Shown here one piece after another: positions 10,821-25,561 of a stretch of DNA of 64,000 nt. Made by a program: the position numbers and the translations under genes. The stretch's first letter is position 1. The number at the start of each line of letters is the position of its first letter. The notes under the pieces were generated by a model that was not told the origin of the DNA, made no database searches, and saw only the letters and a list, made by a program, of their open reading frames with translations. This DNA comes from Antedon mediterranea (Eukaryota; Echinodermata; Crinoidea; Comatulida; Antedonidae). The DNA is taken from contig NC_092671.1 of NCBI RefSeq assembly GCF_964355755.1, positions 21,666,001 through 21,730,000 of the forward strand. Direction: 5' to 3'.

Positions 10821-13800
10821 AGACCATTTTGTAATTTTCAAAAAAACTTGTTAACATAAAAACACCAAAGTTCTTAGAATAGCTTCAAATCGCATTTGGA
10901 GACGTTTTAGACCATTTTGTGCATTTCGATGAAACTTGGTTACACAAAAACATCAAAGTGCTTAAAATCACATTATAAACCGTTTTAGACCATTTGAGCA
11001 TTTCGATAACACTTTTCACACAAAAACATCAAAGTTCACAATATAGCTTAATATCCTATTTAAAAACGTTTTAGACCATTTTGAGCATTTCGACAAAACT
11101 TTTTCACACAAAACACCAAAGTGCTTAGAATACCTTCAAATCGCATTTGGAGACGTTTTAGACAATTTTGTGATTTTCGAAAAAACTTGTTAACATAAAA
11201 ACATCAAAGTTTACAGAATAGCTTCAAATCGCATTTGGAGACGTTTTAGACAATTTTGTGATTTTCGAAAAAACTTGTTAACATAAAAACACCAAAGTGC
11301 TTAGAATAGCTTCAAATCGCATTGGGAGACGTTTTAGACCATTTTGTGATTTTCGAAAAAACTTGTTAACATAAAAACACCAAAGTGCTTAGAATAGCTT
11401 CAAATCGCATTTGGAGACGTTTTAGACCATTTTGTGATTTTCGAAAAAACTTGTTAACATAAAAACACCAAAGTTCTTAAAATAGCTTCAAATCGCATTT
11501 GGAGACGTTTTAGACCATTTTGTGATTTTCGAAAAAACTTGTTAACATAAAAACACCAAAGTGTTTAGAAAAGCTTCAAATCGCATTTGGAGACGTTTTA
11601 GACCATTTTGGGATTTTTGAAAAAACTTGTTAACATAAAAACACCAAAGTGCTTAGAATAGCTTCAAATCGCATTTGGAGACGTTTTAGACCATTTTGTA
11701 ATTTTCAAAAAAACTTGTTAACATAAAAACACCAAAGTTCTTAGAATAGCTTCAAATCGCATTTGGAGACGTTTTAGACCATTTTGTGCATTTCGATGAA
11801 ACTTGGTTACACAAAAACATCAAAGTGCTTAAAATCACGTTATAAACCGTTTTAGACCATTTGAGCATTTCGATAACACTTTTCACACAAAAACATCAAA
11901 GGGCACAATATAGCTTAATATCCTATTTAAAAACGTTTTAGACCATTTTGAGCATTTCGACAAAACTTTTTCACACAAAACACCAAAGTGCTTAGAATAC
12001 CTTCAAATCGCATTTGGAGACGTTTTAGACAATTTTGTGATTTTCGAAAAAACTTAACATAAAAACATCAAAGTTTACAGAATAGCTTCAAATCGCTTTT
12101 GGAGACGTTTTAGACAATTTTGTGATTTTCGAAAAAACTTGTTAACATAAAAACACCAAAGTGCTTAGAATAGCTTCAAATCGCATTGGGAGACGTTTAA
12201 GACCATTTTGTGATTTTCGAAAAAACTTGTTAACATAAAAACATCAAAGTGTACAGAATAGCTTCAAATCGCATTTGGAGACGTTTTAGACCATTTTGTG
12301 ATTTTCGAAAAAACTTGTTAACATAAAAACACCAAAGTGCTTAGAATAGCTTCAAATCGCATTTGGAGACGTTTTAAACCATTTTGTGATTTTCGAAAAA
12401 ACTTGTTAACATAAAAACACCAAAGTGATTAGAATAGCTTCAAATCGCATTTGGAGACGTTTTAGACCATTTTGTGCATTTCGATGAAACTTGGTTACGC
12501 AAAAACATCAAAGTGCTTAAAATCACATTATAAACCGTTTTAGACCATTTTGAGCATATCGATAACACTTTTTACACAAAACACCAAAGTGCTTAGAATA
12601 GCTTCAAATCGCATTTGGAGACGTTTTAGACCATTTTGTGATTTTCGACAAAACTTTTTCACACAAAACACCAAAGTGCTTAGAATACCTTCAAATCGCA
12701 TTTGGAGACGTTTTAGACCATTTTGTGATTTTCGAAAAAACTTGTTAACATAAAAACATCAAAATGTTTAGAATAGCTTCAAATCACATTTGGAGACGTT
12801 TTAGACCATTTTGTGATTTTCGAAAAAACTTGTTAACACAAAAACACCAAAGTGATTAGAATAGCTTCAAATCGCATTTGGAGACGTTTTAGACCAATTT
12901 GTGCATTTCGATGAAACTTGGTTACGCAAAAACATCAAAGTGCTTAAAATCACATTATAAACCGTTTTAGACCATTTTGAGCATATCGATAACACTTTTC
13001 ACACAAAAACATCAAAGAGCACAATATAGCTTAATATCTTATTTAAAAACGTTTTAGACCATTTTGAGCATTTCGACAAAACTTTTTCACACAAAACACC
13101 AAAGTGCTTAGAATAGCTTCAAATCGCATTTGGAGACGTTTTAGACCATTTTGTGATTTTCGAAAAAACTTGTTAACATAAAAACATCAAAGTGCTAAGA
13201 ATAGCTTCAAATCGCATTTGGAGACATTTTAGACCAATTAGTGATTTTCGAAAAAACTTGGTTACACAAAAACATCAAAGTGGTTAAAATCACATTATAA
13301 ACCGTTTTAGACCATTTTGAGCATTTCGATAACACTTTTCACACAAAAACATCAAAGTGCTTAGAATAGCTTCAAATCGCATTTGGAGACGTTTTAGACC
13401 ATTTTGTGATTTTCGAAAAAAACTTTTTAACATAAAAACACCAAACTTCTAAGAATAGCTTCAAATCGCATATGGAGACAATTTAGACCATTTTGTGATT
13501 TTCGAAAAAACTTGTTAACATAAAAACACCAAAGTGCTAAGAATAGCTTCAAATCGCATATGGAGACAATTTAGACCATTTTGTGATTTTCGAAAAAACT
13601 TGTTAACATAAAAACACCAAAGTGCTTAGAATACCTTCAAATCGCATTTGGAGACGTTTAAGACCATTTTGTGATTTTCGAAAAAACTTGTTAACATAAA
13701 AACACCAAAGTGCTTAGAATAGCTTCAAATCGCATTTGGAGACGTTTTAGACCAATTTGTGATTTTCGAAAAAACTTGGTTACACAAAAACATCAAAGTG

Positions 13801-15239
13801 GATAAAAGCACATTATAAACCGTTTTAGACCATTTTGAGCATTTCGATAACACATTTCACACAAAAACATCAAAGAGCACAAAATAGCTTAATATCGTAT
13901 TTAAAAACGTTTTAAACCATTTTGAGCATTTCGACAAAACTTTTTCACACAAAACACCAAAGTGTTTAGAAAAGCTTCAAATCGCATTTGGAGACGTTTT
14001 AGACCATTTTGGGATTTTCGAAAAAACTTGTTAACATAAAAACACCAAAGTGCTTAGAATAGCTTCAAATCGCATTTGAAGACGTTTTAGACCATTTTGT
14101 AATTTTCGAAAAAACTTGTTAACATAAAAACACCAAAATGTTTAGAATAGCTTCAAATCGCATTTGGAGACGTTTTAGACCATTTTGTGATTTTCGAAAA
14201 AACTTGTTAACACAAAAACACCAAAGTGATTAGAATAGCTTCAAATCGCATTTGGAGACGTTTTAGACCATTTTGTGATTTTCGAAAAAACTTGTTAACA
14301 TAAAAACACCAAAGTGATTAGAATAGCTTCAAATCGCATTTGGAGACGTTTTAGACCATTTTGTGCATTTCGATGAAACTTGGTTACGCAAAAACATCAA
14401 AGTAATAATCACATTATAAACAGTTTTAGACCATTTTGAGCATATCGATAAAACTTTTTACACAAAACACCAAAGTGCTTAGAATAGCTTCAAATCGCAT
14501 TTGGAGACGTTTTAGACCATTTTGTGATTTTCGACAAAACTTTTTCACACAAAACACCAAAGTGCTTAGAATACCTTCAAATCGCATTTGGAGACGTTTT
14601 AGACCATTTTGAGCATTTCGACAAAACTTTTTCACACAAAACACCAAAGTGCTTAGAATAGCTTCAAATCGCATTTGGAGACGTTTTAGACCATTTTGTG
14701 ATTTTCGAAAAAACTTGTTAACATAAAAACACCAAAGTGCTTAGAATAGCTTCAAATCGCATTAGGAGACGTTTTAGACCATTTTGTTATTTTCGAAAAA
14801 ACTTGTTAACATAAAAACACCAAAATGTTTAGAATAGCTTCAAATCGCATTTGGAGACGTTTTAGACCATTTTGTGATTTTCGAAAAAACTTGTTAACAT
14901 AAAAACACCAAAGTGCTTAGAATACCTTCAAATCGCATTTGGAGACGTTTTAGACCATTTTGTGATTTTCCAAAAAACTTGTTAACATAAAAACATCAAA
15001 GTGTACAGAATAGCTTCAAATCGCATTTGGAGACGTTTTAGACCATTTTGTGATTTTCGAAAAAACTTGTTAACATAAAAACACCAAAGTGCTTAGAATA
15101 GCTTCAAATCGCATTAGGAGACGTTTTAGACCATTTTGTGATTTTCGAAAAAACTTGTTAACATAAAAACACCAAAGTGCTTAGAATAGCTTCAAATCGC
15201 ATTTGGAGACGTTTTAGACCATTTTGTGATTTTCGAAAA

Positions 15240-16885
15240 AACTTGTTAACATAAAAACACCAAAATGTTTAGAATAGCTTCAAATCACATTTGGAGACGT
15301 TTTAGACCATTTTGTGATTTTCGAAAAAACTTGTTAACACAAAAACACCAAAGTGATTAGAATAGCTTCAAATCGCATTTGGAGACGTTTTAGACCAATT
15401 TGTGCATTTCGATGAAACTTGGTTACGCAAAAACATCAAAGTGCTTAAAATCACATTATAAACCGTTTTAGACCATTTTGAACATATCGATAACACTTTT
15501 CACACAAAAACATCAAAGAGCACAATATAGCTTAATATCTTATTTAAAAACGTTTTAGACCATTTTGAGCATTTCGACAAAACTTTTTCACACAAAACAC
15601 CAAAGTGCTTAGAATAGCTTCAAATCGCATTTGGAGACGTTTTAGACCATTTTGTGATTTTCGAAAAAACTTTTTCACACAAAACACCAAAGTGCTTAGA
15701 ATACCTTCAAATCGCATTTGGAGACGTTTTAGACCATTTTGTGATTTTCGAAAAAACTTGTTAACATAAAAACATCAAAGTGTACAGAATAGCTTCAAAT
15801 CGCATTTGGAGACGTTTTAGACCATTTTGTGATTTTCGAAAAAACTTGTTAACATAAAAACACCAAAGTGCTTAGAATAGCTTCAAATCGCATTAGGAGA
15901 CGTTTTAGACCATTTTGTGATTTTCGAAAAAACTTGTTAACACAAAAACACCAAAGTGCTTAGAATAGCTTCAAATCGCATTTGGAGACGTTTTAGACCA
16001 TTTTGTGATTTTCGAAAAAACTTGTTAACATAAAAACACCAAAGTGCTTAGAATAGCTTCAAATCGCATTTGGAGACGTTTTAGACCATTTTGTGATTTT
16101 CGAAAAAACTTGTTAACATAAAAACACCAAAATGTTTAGAATAGCTTCAAATCACATTTGGAGACGTTTTAGACCATTTTGTGATTTTCGAAAAAACTTG
16201 TTAACACAAAAACACCAAAGTGATTAGAATAGCTTCAAATCGCATTTGGAGACGTTTTAGACCAATTTGTGCATTTCGATGAAACTTGGTTACGCAAAAA
16301 CATCAAAGTGCTTAAAATCACATTATAAACCGTTTTAGACCATTTTGAGCATATCGATAACACTTTTCACACAAAAACATCAAAGAGCACAATATAGCTT
16401 AATATCTTATTTAAAAACGTTTTAGACCATTTTGAGCATTTCGACAAAACTTTTTCACACAAAACACCAAAGTGCTTAGAATAGCTTCAAATCGCATTTG
16501 GAGACGTTTTAGACCATTTTGTGATTTTCGAAAAAACTTTTTCACACAAAACACCAAAGTGCTTAGAATACCTTCAAATCGCATTTGGAGACGTTTTAGA
16601 CCATTTTGTGATTTTCGAAAAAACTTGTTAACATAAAAACATCAAAGTGTACAGAATAGCTTCAAATCGCATTTGGAGACGTTTTAGACCATTTTGTGAT
16701 TTTCGAAAAAACTTGTTAACATAAAAACACCAAAGTGCTTAGAATAGCTTCAAATCGCATTAGGAGACGTTTTAGACCATTTTGTGATTTTCGAAAAAAC
16801 TTGTTAACACAAAAACACCAAAGTGCTTAGAATAGCTTCAAATCGCATTTGGAGACGTTTTAGACCATTTTGTGATTTTCGAAAA
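15240..16885. repeat. 867-bp tandem duplication of a ten-monomer higher-order unit
   Basis: The marker caaaatgtttagaatagc with the rarer aatcacattt recurs at an 867-bp offset (15261 and 16128). The sum of monomer lengths in order (88+88+78+87+87+87+88+88+88+88) is also 867. The second copy (from about 16107) lacks one 88-bp monomer, giving 779 bp to the next marker. I noticed a private change, gaacatatcg for gagcatatcg, near 15480 in the first copy only. Exact breakpoints cannot be set. Confidence 0.85.
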
Positions 16886-16999
16886 AACTTGTTAACATTA
16901 AAACACCAAAATGTTTAGAATAGCTTCAAATCGCATTTGGAGACGTTTTAGACCATTTTGTGATTTTCGAAAAAACTTGTTAACACAAAAACACCAAAG

Positions 17000-19900
17000 T
17001 GATTAGAATAGCTTCAAATCGCATTTGGAGACGTTTTAGACCATTTTGTGCATTTCGATGAAACTTGGTTACGGAAAAACATCAAAGTGCTTAAAATCAC
17101 ATTATAAACCGTTTTAGACCATTTTGAGCATATCGATAACACTTTTCACACAAAAACATCAAAGAGCACAATATAGCTTAATATCGTATTTAAAAACGTT
17201 TTAGACCATTTTGAGCATTTCGACAAAACTTTTTCACACAAAACACCAAAGTGCTTAGAATAGCTTCAAATCGCATTTGGAGACGTTTTAGACCATTTTG
17301 TGATTTTCGAAAAAACTTGTTAACATAAAAACATCAAAGGGCTAAGAATAGCTTCAAATCGCATTTGGAGACATTTTAGACCAATTAGTGATTTTCGAAA
17401 AAACTTGGTTACACAAAAACATCAAAGTGGTTAAAATCACATTATAAACCGTTTTAGACCATTTTGAGCATTTCGATAACACTTTTTACACAAAAACATC
17501 AAAGTGCTTAGAATAGCTTCAAATCGCATTTGGAGACGTTTTAGACCATTTTGTGATTTTCGAAAAAAACTTTTTAACATAAAAACACCAAACTGCTAAG
17601 AATAGCTTCAAATCGCATATGGAGACAATTTAGACCATTTTGTGATTTTCGAAAAAACTTGTTAACATAAAAACACCAAAGTGCTTAGAATACCTTCAAA
17701 TCGCATTTGGAGACGTTTTAGACCATTTTGTGATTTTCCAAAAAACTTGTTAACATAAAAACATCAAAGTGTACAGAATAGCTTCAAATCGCATTTGGAG
17801 ACGTTTTAGACCATTTTGTGATTTTCGAAAAAACTTGTTAACATAAAAACACCAAAGTGCTTAGAATAGCTTCAAATCGCATTAGGAGACGTTTTAGACC
17901 ATTTTGTGATTTTCGAAAAAACTTGTTAACATAAAAACACCAAAGTGCTTAGAATAGCTTCAAATCGCATTTGGAGACGTTTTAGACCATTTTGTGATTT
18001 TCGAAAAAACTTGTTAACATAAAAACACCAAAATGTTTAGAATAGCTTCAAATCACATTTGGAGACGTTTTAGACCATTTTGTGATTTTCGAAAAAACTT
18101 GTTAACACAAAAACACCAAAGTGATTAGAATAGCTTCAAATCGCATTTGGAGACGTTTTAGACCAATTTGTGCATTTCGATGAAACTTGGTTACGCAAAA
18201 ACATCAAAGTGCTTAAAATCACATTATAAACCGTTTTAGACCATTTTGAGCATATCGATAACACTTTTCACACAAAAACATCAAAGAGCACAATATAGCT
18301 TAATATCTTATTTAAAAACGTTTTAGACCATTTTGAGCATTTCGACAAAACTTTTTCACACAAAACACCAAAGTGCTTAGAATAGCTTCAAATCGCATTT
18401 GGAGACGTTTTAGACCATTTTGTGATTTTCGAAAAAACTTGTTAACATAAAAACATCAAAGTGCTAAGAATAGCTTCAAATCGCATTTGGAGACATTTTA
18501 GACCAATTAGTGATTTTCGAAAAAACTTGGTTACACAAAAACATCAAAGTGGTTAAAATCACATTATAAACCGTTTTAGACCATTTTGAGCATTTCGATA
18601 ACACTTTTCACACAAAAACATCAAAGTGCTTAGAATAGCTTCAAATCGCATTTGGAGACGTTTTAGACCATTTTGTGATTTTCGAAAAAAACTTTTTAAC
18701 ATAAAAACACCAAACTTCTAAGAATAGCTTCAAATCGCATATGGAGACAATTTAGACCATTTTGTGATTTTCGAAAAAACTTGTTAACATAAAAACACCA
18801 AAGTGCTAAGAATAGCTTCAAATCGCATATGGAGACAATTTAGACCATTTTGTGATTTTCGAAAAAACTTGTTAACATAAAAACACCAAAGTGCTTAGAA
18901 TACCTTCAAATCGCATTTGGAGACGTTTAAGACCATTTTGTGATTTTCGAAAAAACTTGTTAACATAAAAACACCAAAGTGCTTAGAATAGCTTCAAATC
19001 GCATTTGGAGACGTTTTAGACCAATTTGTGATTTTCGAAAAAACTTGGTTACACAAAAACATCAAAGTGGATAAAAGCACATTATAAACCGTTTTAGACC
19101 ATTTTGAGCATTTCGATAACACATTTCACACAAAAACATCAAAGAGCACAAAATAGCTTAATATCGTATTTAAAAACGTTTTAAACCATTTTGAGCATTT
19201 CGACAAAACTTTTTCACACAAAACACCAAAGTGTTTAGAAAAGCTTCAAATCGCATTTGGAGACGTTTTAGACCATTTTGGGATTTTCGAAAAAACTTGT
19301 TAACATAAAAACACCAAAGTGCTTAGAATAGCTTCAAATCGCATTTGAAGACGTTTTAGACCATTTTGTAATTTTCGAAAAAACTTGTTAACATAAAAAC
19401 ACCAAAATGTTTAGAATAGCTTCAAATCGCATTTGGAGACGTTTTAGACCATTTTGTGATTTTCGAAAAAACTTGTTAACACAAAAACACCAAAGTGATT
19501 AGAATAGCTTCAAATCGCATTTGGAGACGTTTTAGACCATTTTGTGATTTTCGAAAAAACTTGTTAACATAAAAACACCAAAGTGATTAGAATAGCTTCA
19601 AATCGCATTTGGAGACGTTTTAGACCATTTTGTGCATTTCGATGAAACTTGGTTACGCAAAAACATCAAAGTAATAATCACATTATAAACAGTTTTAGAC
19701 CATTTTGAGCATATCGATAAAACTTTTTACACAAAACACCAAAGTGCTTAGAATAGCTTCAAATCGCATTTGGAGACGTTTTAGACCATTTTGTGATTTT
19801 CGACAAAACTTTTTCACACAAAACACCAAAGTGCTTAGAATACCTTCAAATCGCATTTGGAGACGTTTTAGACCATTTTGTGATTTTCGAAAAAACTTGT

Positions 19901-21010
19901 TAACATAAAAACATCAAAGTGTACAGATTAGCTTCAAATCGCATTTGGAGACGTTTTAGACCATTTTGTGATTTTCGAAAAAACTTGTTAACATAAAAAC
20001 ACCAAAGTGCTTAGAATAGCTTCAAATCGCATTAGGAGACGTTTTAGACCATTTTGTTATTTTCGAAAAAACTTGTTAACATAAAAACACCAAAATGTTT
20101 AGAATAGCTTCAAATCGCATTTGGAGACGTTTTAGACCATTTTGTGATTTTCGAAAAAACTTGTTAACATAAAAACACCAAAGTGCTTAGAATACCTTCA
20201 AATCGCATTTGGAGACGTTTTAGACCATTTTGTGATTTTCCAAAAAACTTGTTAACATAAAAACATCAAAGTGTACAGAATAGCTTCAAATCGCATTTGG
20301 AGACGTTTTAGACCATTTTGTGTTTTTCGAAAAAACTTGTTAACATAAAAACACCAAAGTGCTTAGAATAGCTTCAAATCGCATTAGGAGACGTTTTAGA
20401 CCATTTTGTGATTTTCGAAAAAACTTGTTAACATAAAAACACCAAAGTGCTTAGAATAGCTTCAAATCGCATTTGGAGACGTTTTAGACCATTTTGTGAT
20501 TTTCGAAAAAACTTGTTAACATAAAAACACCAAAATGTTTAGAATAGCTTCAAATCAAATTTGGAGACGTTTTAGACCATTTTGTGATTTTCGAAAAAAC
20601 TTGTTAACACAAAAACACCAAAGTGATTAGAATAGCTTCAAATCGCATTTGGAGACGTTTTAGACCAATTTGTGCATTTAGATGAAACTTGGTTACGCAA
20701 AAACATCAAAGTGCTTAAAATCACATTATAAACCGTTTTAGACCATTTTGAGCATATCGATAACACTTTTCACACAAAAACATCAAAGAGCACAATATAG
20801 CTTAATATCTTATTTAAAAACGTTTTAGACCATTTTGAGCATTTCGACAAAACTTTTTCACACAAAACACCAAAGTGCTTAGAATAGCTTCAAATCGCAT
20901 TTGGAGACGTTTTAGAACATTTTGTGATTTTCGAAAAAACTTTTTCACACAAAACACCAAAGTGCTTAGAATACCTTCAAATCGCATTTGGAGACGTTTT
21001 AGACCATTTT
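17000..21010. repeat. Higher-order block paralogous to 56364-60374
   Basis: Markers align at a constant offset of 39364 bp: ggctaag (17341 and 56705), gattttccaaaaaac (17737 and 57101), gtgtacagatta (about 19921 and 59285) and actttttcacac (20941 and 60305). Scattered single-base differences occur, for example gtgtttttcg near 20321 and aatcaaattt near 20556 here only. The divergence is greater than between the 14.5-kb copies, so this relationship is older. Limits are approximate. Confidence 0.8.
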
Positions 21011-21329
21011 GTGATTTTCGAAAAAACTTGTTAACATAAAAACACCAAAGTGCTTAGAATAGCTTGAAATCGCATTTGGAGACGTTTTAGACCATTTTGT
21101 GATTTTCGAAAAAACTTGTTAACATAAAAACACCAAAATGTTTAGAATAGCTTCAAATCGCATTTGGAGACGTTTTAGACCATTTTGTGATTTTCGAAAA
21201 AACTTGTTAACACAAAAACACCAAAGTGATTAGAATAGCTTCAAATCGCATTTGGAGACGTTTTAGACCATTTTGTGCATTTCGATGAAACTTGGTTACG
21301 CAAAAACATCAAAGTGCTTAAAATCACAT

Positions 21330-24306
21330 TATAAACCGTTTTAGACCATTTTGAGCATATCGATAACACTTTTCACACAAAAACATCAAAGAGCACAATA
21401 TAGCTTAATATCGTATTTAAAAACGTTTTAGACCATTTTGAGCATTTCGACAAAACTTTTTCACACAAAACACCAAAGTGCTTAGAATAGCTTCAAATCG
21501 CATTTGGAGACGTTTTAGACCATTTTGTGATTTTCGAAAAAACTTGTTAACATAAAAACATCAAAGTGCTAAGAATAGCTTCAAATCGAATTTGGAGACA
21601 TTTTAGACCAATTAGTGATTTTCGAAAAAACTTGGTTACACAAAAACATCAAAGTGGTTAAAATCACATTATAAACCGTTTTAGACCATTTTGAGCATTT
21701 CGATAACACTTTTCACACAAAAACATCAAAGTGCTTAGAATAGCTTCAAATCGCATTTGGAGACGTTTTAGACCATTTTGTGATTTTCGAAAAAAACTTT
21801 TTAACATAAAAACACCAAACTGCTAAGAATAGCTTCAAATCGCATATGGAGACAATTTAGACCATTTTGTGATTTTCGAAAAAACTTGTTAACATAAAAA
21901 CACCAAAGTGCTTAGAATACCTTCAAATCGCATTTGGAGACATTTTAGACCATTTTGTGATTTTCGAAAAAACTTGTTAACATAAAAACATCAAAGTGCT
22001 AAGAATAGCTTCCAATCGCATTTGGAGACGTCTTAGACTATTTTGTGATTTTCGAAAACAACTTGTTAACATAAAAATACCAAAGTGCTTAGAATAGCTT
22101 CAAATCGCATTTGGAGACGTTTTAGACCAATTTGTGATTTTCGAAAAAACTTGGTTACACAAAAACATCAAAGTGGATAAAATCACATTATAAACCGTTT
22201 TAGACCATTTTGAGCATTTCGATAACACATTTCACACAAAAACATCAAAGAGCACAAAATAGCTTAATATCGTATTTAAAAACGTTTTAAACCATTTTGA
22301 GCATTTCGACAAAACTTTTTCACACAAAACACCAAAGTGTACAGAATAGCTTCAAATCGCATTTGGAGACGTTTTAGACCATTTTGTGATTTTCGAAAAA
22401 ACTTGTTAATATAAAAACACCAAAGTACTTAGAATAGCTTCAAATCGCATTTGGAGACGTTGTAGACCATTTTGTGATTTTCGAAAAAACTTGTTAACAT
22501 AAAAACACCAAAGTTTACAGAATAGCTTCAAATCGCATTTGGAGACGTTTTAGACAATTTTGTGCATTTCGATGAAACTTGGTTACACAAAAACATCAAA
22601 GTGCTTAAAATCACATTATAAACCGTTTTAGACCATTTGAGCATTTCCATAACACTTTTCACACAAAAACATCAAAGGGCACAATATAGCTTAATATCCT
22701 ATTTAAAAACGTTTTAGACCATTTTGAGCATTTCGACAAAACTTTTTCACACAAAACACCAAAGTGCTTAGAATACCTTCAAATCGCATTTGGAGACGTT
22801 TTAGACCATTTTGTGATTTTCGAAAAAACTTAACATAAAAACATCAAAGTTTACAGAATAGCTTCAAATCGCATTTGGAGATGTTTTAAACCATTTTGTG
22901 ATTTTCGAAAAAACTTGTTAACATAAAAACACCAAAATGTTTAGAATAGCTTCAAATCGCATTTGGAGACGTTTTAGACCATTTTGTGATTTTCGAAAAA
23001 ACTTGTTAACACAAAAACACCAAAGTGATTAGAATAGCTTCAAATCGCATTTGGAGACGTTTTAGACCATTTTGTGATTTTCGAAAAAACTTGTTAACAT
23101 AAAAACACCAAAGTGATTAGAATAGCTTCAAATCGCATTTGGAGACGTTTTAGACCATTTTGTGCATTTCGATGAAACTTGGTTACGCAAAAACATCAAA
23201 GTGCTTAAAATCACATTATAAACCGTTTTAGACCATTTTGAGCATATCGATAACACTTTTTACACAAAACGCCAAAGTGCTTAGAATAGCTTCAAATCGC
23301 ATTTGGAGACGTTTTAGACCATTTTGTGATTTTCGACAAAACTTTTTCACACAAAACACCAAAGTGCTTAGAATACCTTCAAATCGCATTTGGAGACGTT
23401 TTAGACCATTTTGTGATTTTCGAAAAAACTTGTTAACATAAAAACATCAAAGTGTACAGAATAGCTTCAAATCGCATTTGGAGACGTTTTAGACCATTTT
23501 GTGATTTTCGAAAAAACTTGTTAACATAAAAACACCAAAGTGCTTAGAATAGCTTCAAATCGCATTAGGAGACGTTTTAGACCATTTTGTGATTTTCGAA
23601 AAAACTTGTTAACATAAAAACACCAAAGTGCTTAGAATAGCTTCAAATCGCATTTGGAGACGTTTTAGACCATTTTGTGATTTTCGAAAAAACTTGTTAA
23701 CATAAAAACACCAAAGTTCTTAAAATAGCTTCAAATCGCATTTGGATACGTTTTAGACCATTTTGTGATTTTCGAAAAAACTTGTTAACATAAAAACACC
23801 AAAGTGCTTAGAATAGCTTCAAATCGCATTTGGAGACGTTTTAGACCATTTTGGGATTTTTGAAAAAACTTGTTAACATAAAAACACCAAAGTTCTTAGA
23901 ATAGCTTCAAATCGCATTTGGAGACGTTTTAGACCATTTTGTGCATTTCGATGAAACTTGGTTACACAAAAACATCAAAGTGCTTAAAATCACGTTATAA
24001 ACCGTTTTAGACCATTTGAGCATTTCGATAACACTTTTCACACAAAAACATCAAAGGGCACAATATAGCTTAATATCCTATTTAAAAACGTTTTAGACCA
24101 TTTTGAGCATTTCGACAAAACTTTTTCACACAAAACACCAAAGTGCTTAGAATACCTTCAAATCGCATTTGGAGACGTTTTAGACAATTTTGTGATTTTC
24201 GAAAAAACTTGTTAACATAAAAACATCAAAGTTTACAGAATAGCTTCAAATCGCTTTTGGAGACGTTTTAGACAATTTTGTGATTTTCGAAAAAACTTGT
24301 TAACAT
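21330..24306. repeat. Higher-order block paralogous to 37442-40757
   Basis: Markers such as gacattttagaccaatt, the rare gactattttgtg (about 22035 and 38147), ttaatataaaaacac (about 22408 and 38520) and gttgtagacc align at an offset of 16112 bp. The offset grows to 16363 beyond the 251-bp duplication and to 16451 after one further monomer. It is the nearest relative in the window of the right half of the 14.5-kb unit and lacks the 251-bp duplication. Confidence 0.78.
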
Positions 24307-25483
24307 AAAAACACCAAAGTGCTTAGAATAGCTTCAAATCGCATTGGGAGACGTTTTAGACCATTTTGTGATTTTCGAAAAAACTTGTTAACATAAAAAC
24401 ATCAAAGTGTACAGAATAGCTTCAAATCGCATTTGGAGACGTTTTAGACCATTTTGTGATTTTCGAAAGAACTTGTTAACATAAAAACACCAAAGTGCTT
24501 AGAATAACTTCAAATCGCATTTGGAGACGTTTTAAACCATTTTGTGATTTTCGAAAAAACTTGTTAACATAAAAACACCAAAATGTTTAGAATAGCTTCA
24601 AATCGCATTTGGAGACGTTTTAGACCATTTTGTGATTTTCGAAAAAACTTGTTAACACAAAAACACCAAAGTGATTAGAATAGCTTCAAATCGCATTTGG
24701 AGACGTTTTAGACCATTTTGTGATTTTCGAAAAAACTTGTTAACATAAAAACACCAAAGTGATTAGAATAGCTTCAAATCGCATTTGGAGACGTTTTAGA
24801 CCATTTTGTGCATTTCGATGAAACTTGGTTACGCAAAAACATCAAAGTGCTTAAAATCACATTATAAACCGTTTTAGACCATTTTGAGCATATCGATAAC
24901 ACTTTTTACACAAAACACCAAAGTGCTTAGAATAGCTTCAAATCGCATTTGGAGACGTTTTAGACCATTTTGTGATTTTCGACAAAACTTTTTCACACAA
25001 AACACCAAAGTGCTTAGAATACCTTCAAATCGCATTTGGAGACGTTTTAGACCATTTTGTGATTTTCGAAAAAACTTGTTAACATAAAAACATCAAAGTG
25101 TACAGAATAGCTTCAAATCGCATTTGGAGACGTTTTAGACCATTTTGTGATTTTCGAAAAAACTTGTTAACATAAAAACACCAAAGTGCTTAGAATAGCT
25201 TCAAATCGCATTAGGAGACGTTTTAGACCATTTTGTGATTTTCGAAAAAACTTGTTAACATAAAAACACCAAAGTGCTTAGAATAGCTTCAAATCGCATT
25301 TGGAGACGTTTTAGACCATTTTGTGATTTTCGAAAAAACTTGTTAACATAAAAACACCAAAATGTTTAGAATAGCTTCAAATCGCATTTGGAGACGTTTT
25401 AGACCATTTTGTGATTTTCGAAAAAACTTGTTAACACAAAAACACCAAAGTGATTAGAATAGCTTCAAATCGCATTTGGAGAC

Positions 25484-25561
25484 GTTTTAGACCATTTTGT
25501 GCATTTCGATGAAACTTGGTTACGCAAAAACATCAAAGTGCTTAAAATCACATTATAAACC
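25484..25561 (+). repeat. Type B satellite monomer, exemplar (78 bp)
   Basis: This short monomer has gtgcatttcgatgaaac, then ttggttacgcaaaaacatc and aaaatcacattataaacc in place of the longer gaatagcttcaaatcgcatttggagac segment of type A. The net change is a 10-bp loss. A related 78-bp form (type E) has the type A start gtgattttcg but the same ttggttac and cattataaacc parts. In every place I read, B or E is followed by a monomer beginning gagcat, which shows fixed neighbour order. Its ttcgatgaaacttgg stretch is the closest match in the array to a CENP-B-box-like pattern. Confidence 0.93.

Larger units (their letters stand above)
10020..14172. repeat. 4.33-kb tandem duplication, right copy (4.15 kb, carries SINE copy 2)
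   Basis: This is the direct neighbour copy of 5691-10019. The offset is 4329 bp up to about 12.4 kb and 4153 bp afterwards, so exactly two 88-bp monomers (176 bp) are missing near 12.42 kb. Differences I noticed elsewhere are single bases: a to c in the SINE and t to a just after it. The high similarity points to a recent unequal exchange within the array. Confidence 0.9.

Noticed and set aside
14426-14674. Minus-strand 82-codon frames opening at ATG (also at 172-420)
   Set aside because: The ATG is part of the caaatcgcatttg dyad of every monomer. Open length depends only on a run of three 86-87-bp monomers. No protein feature is recognisable.
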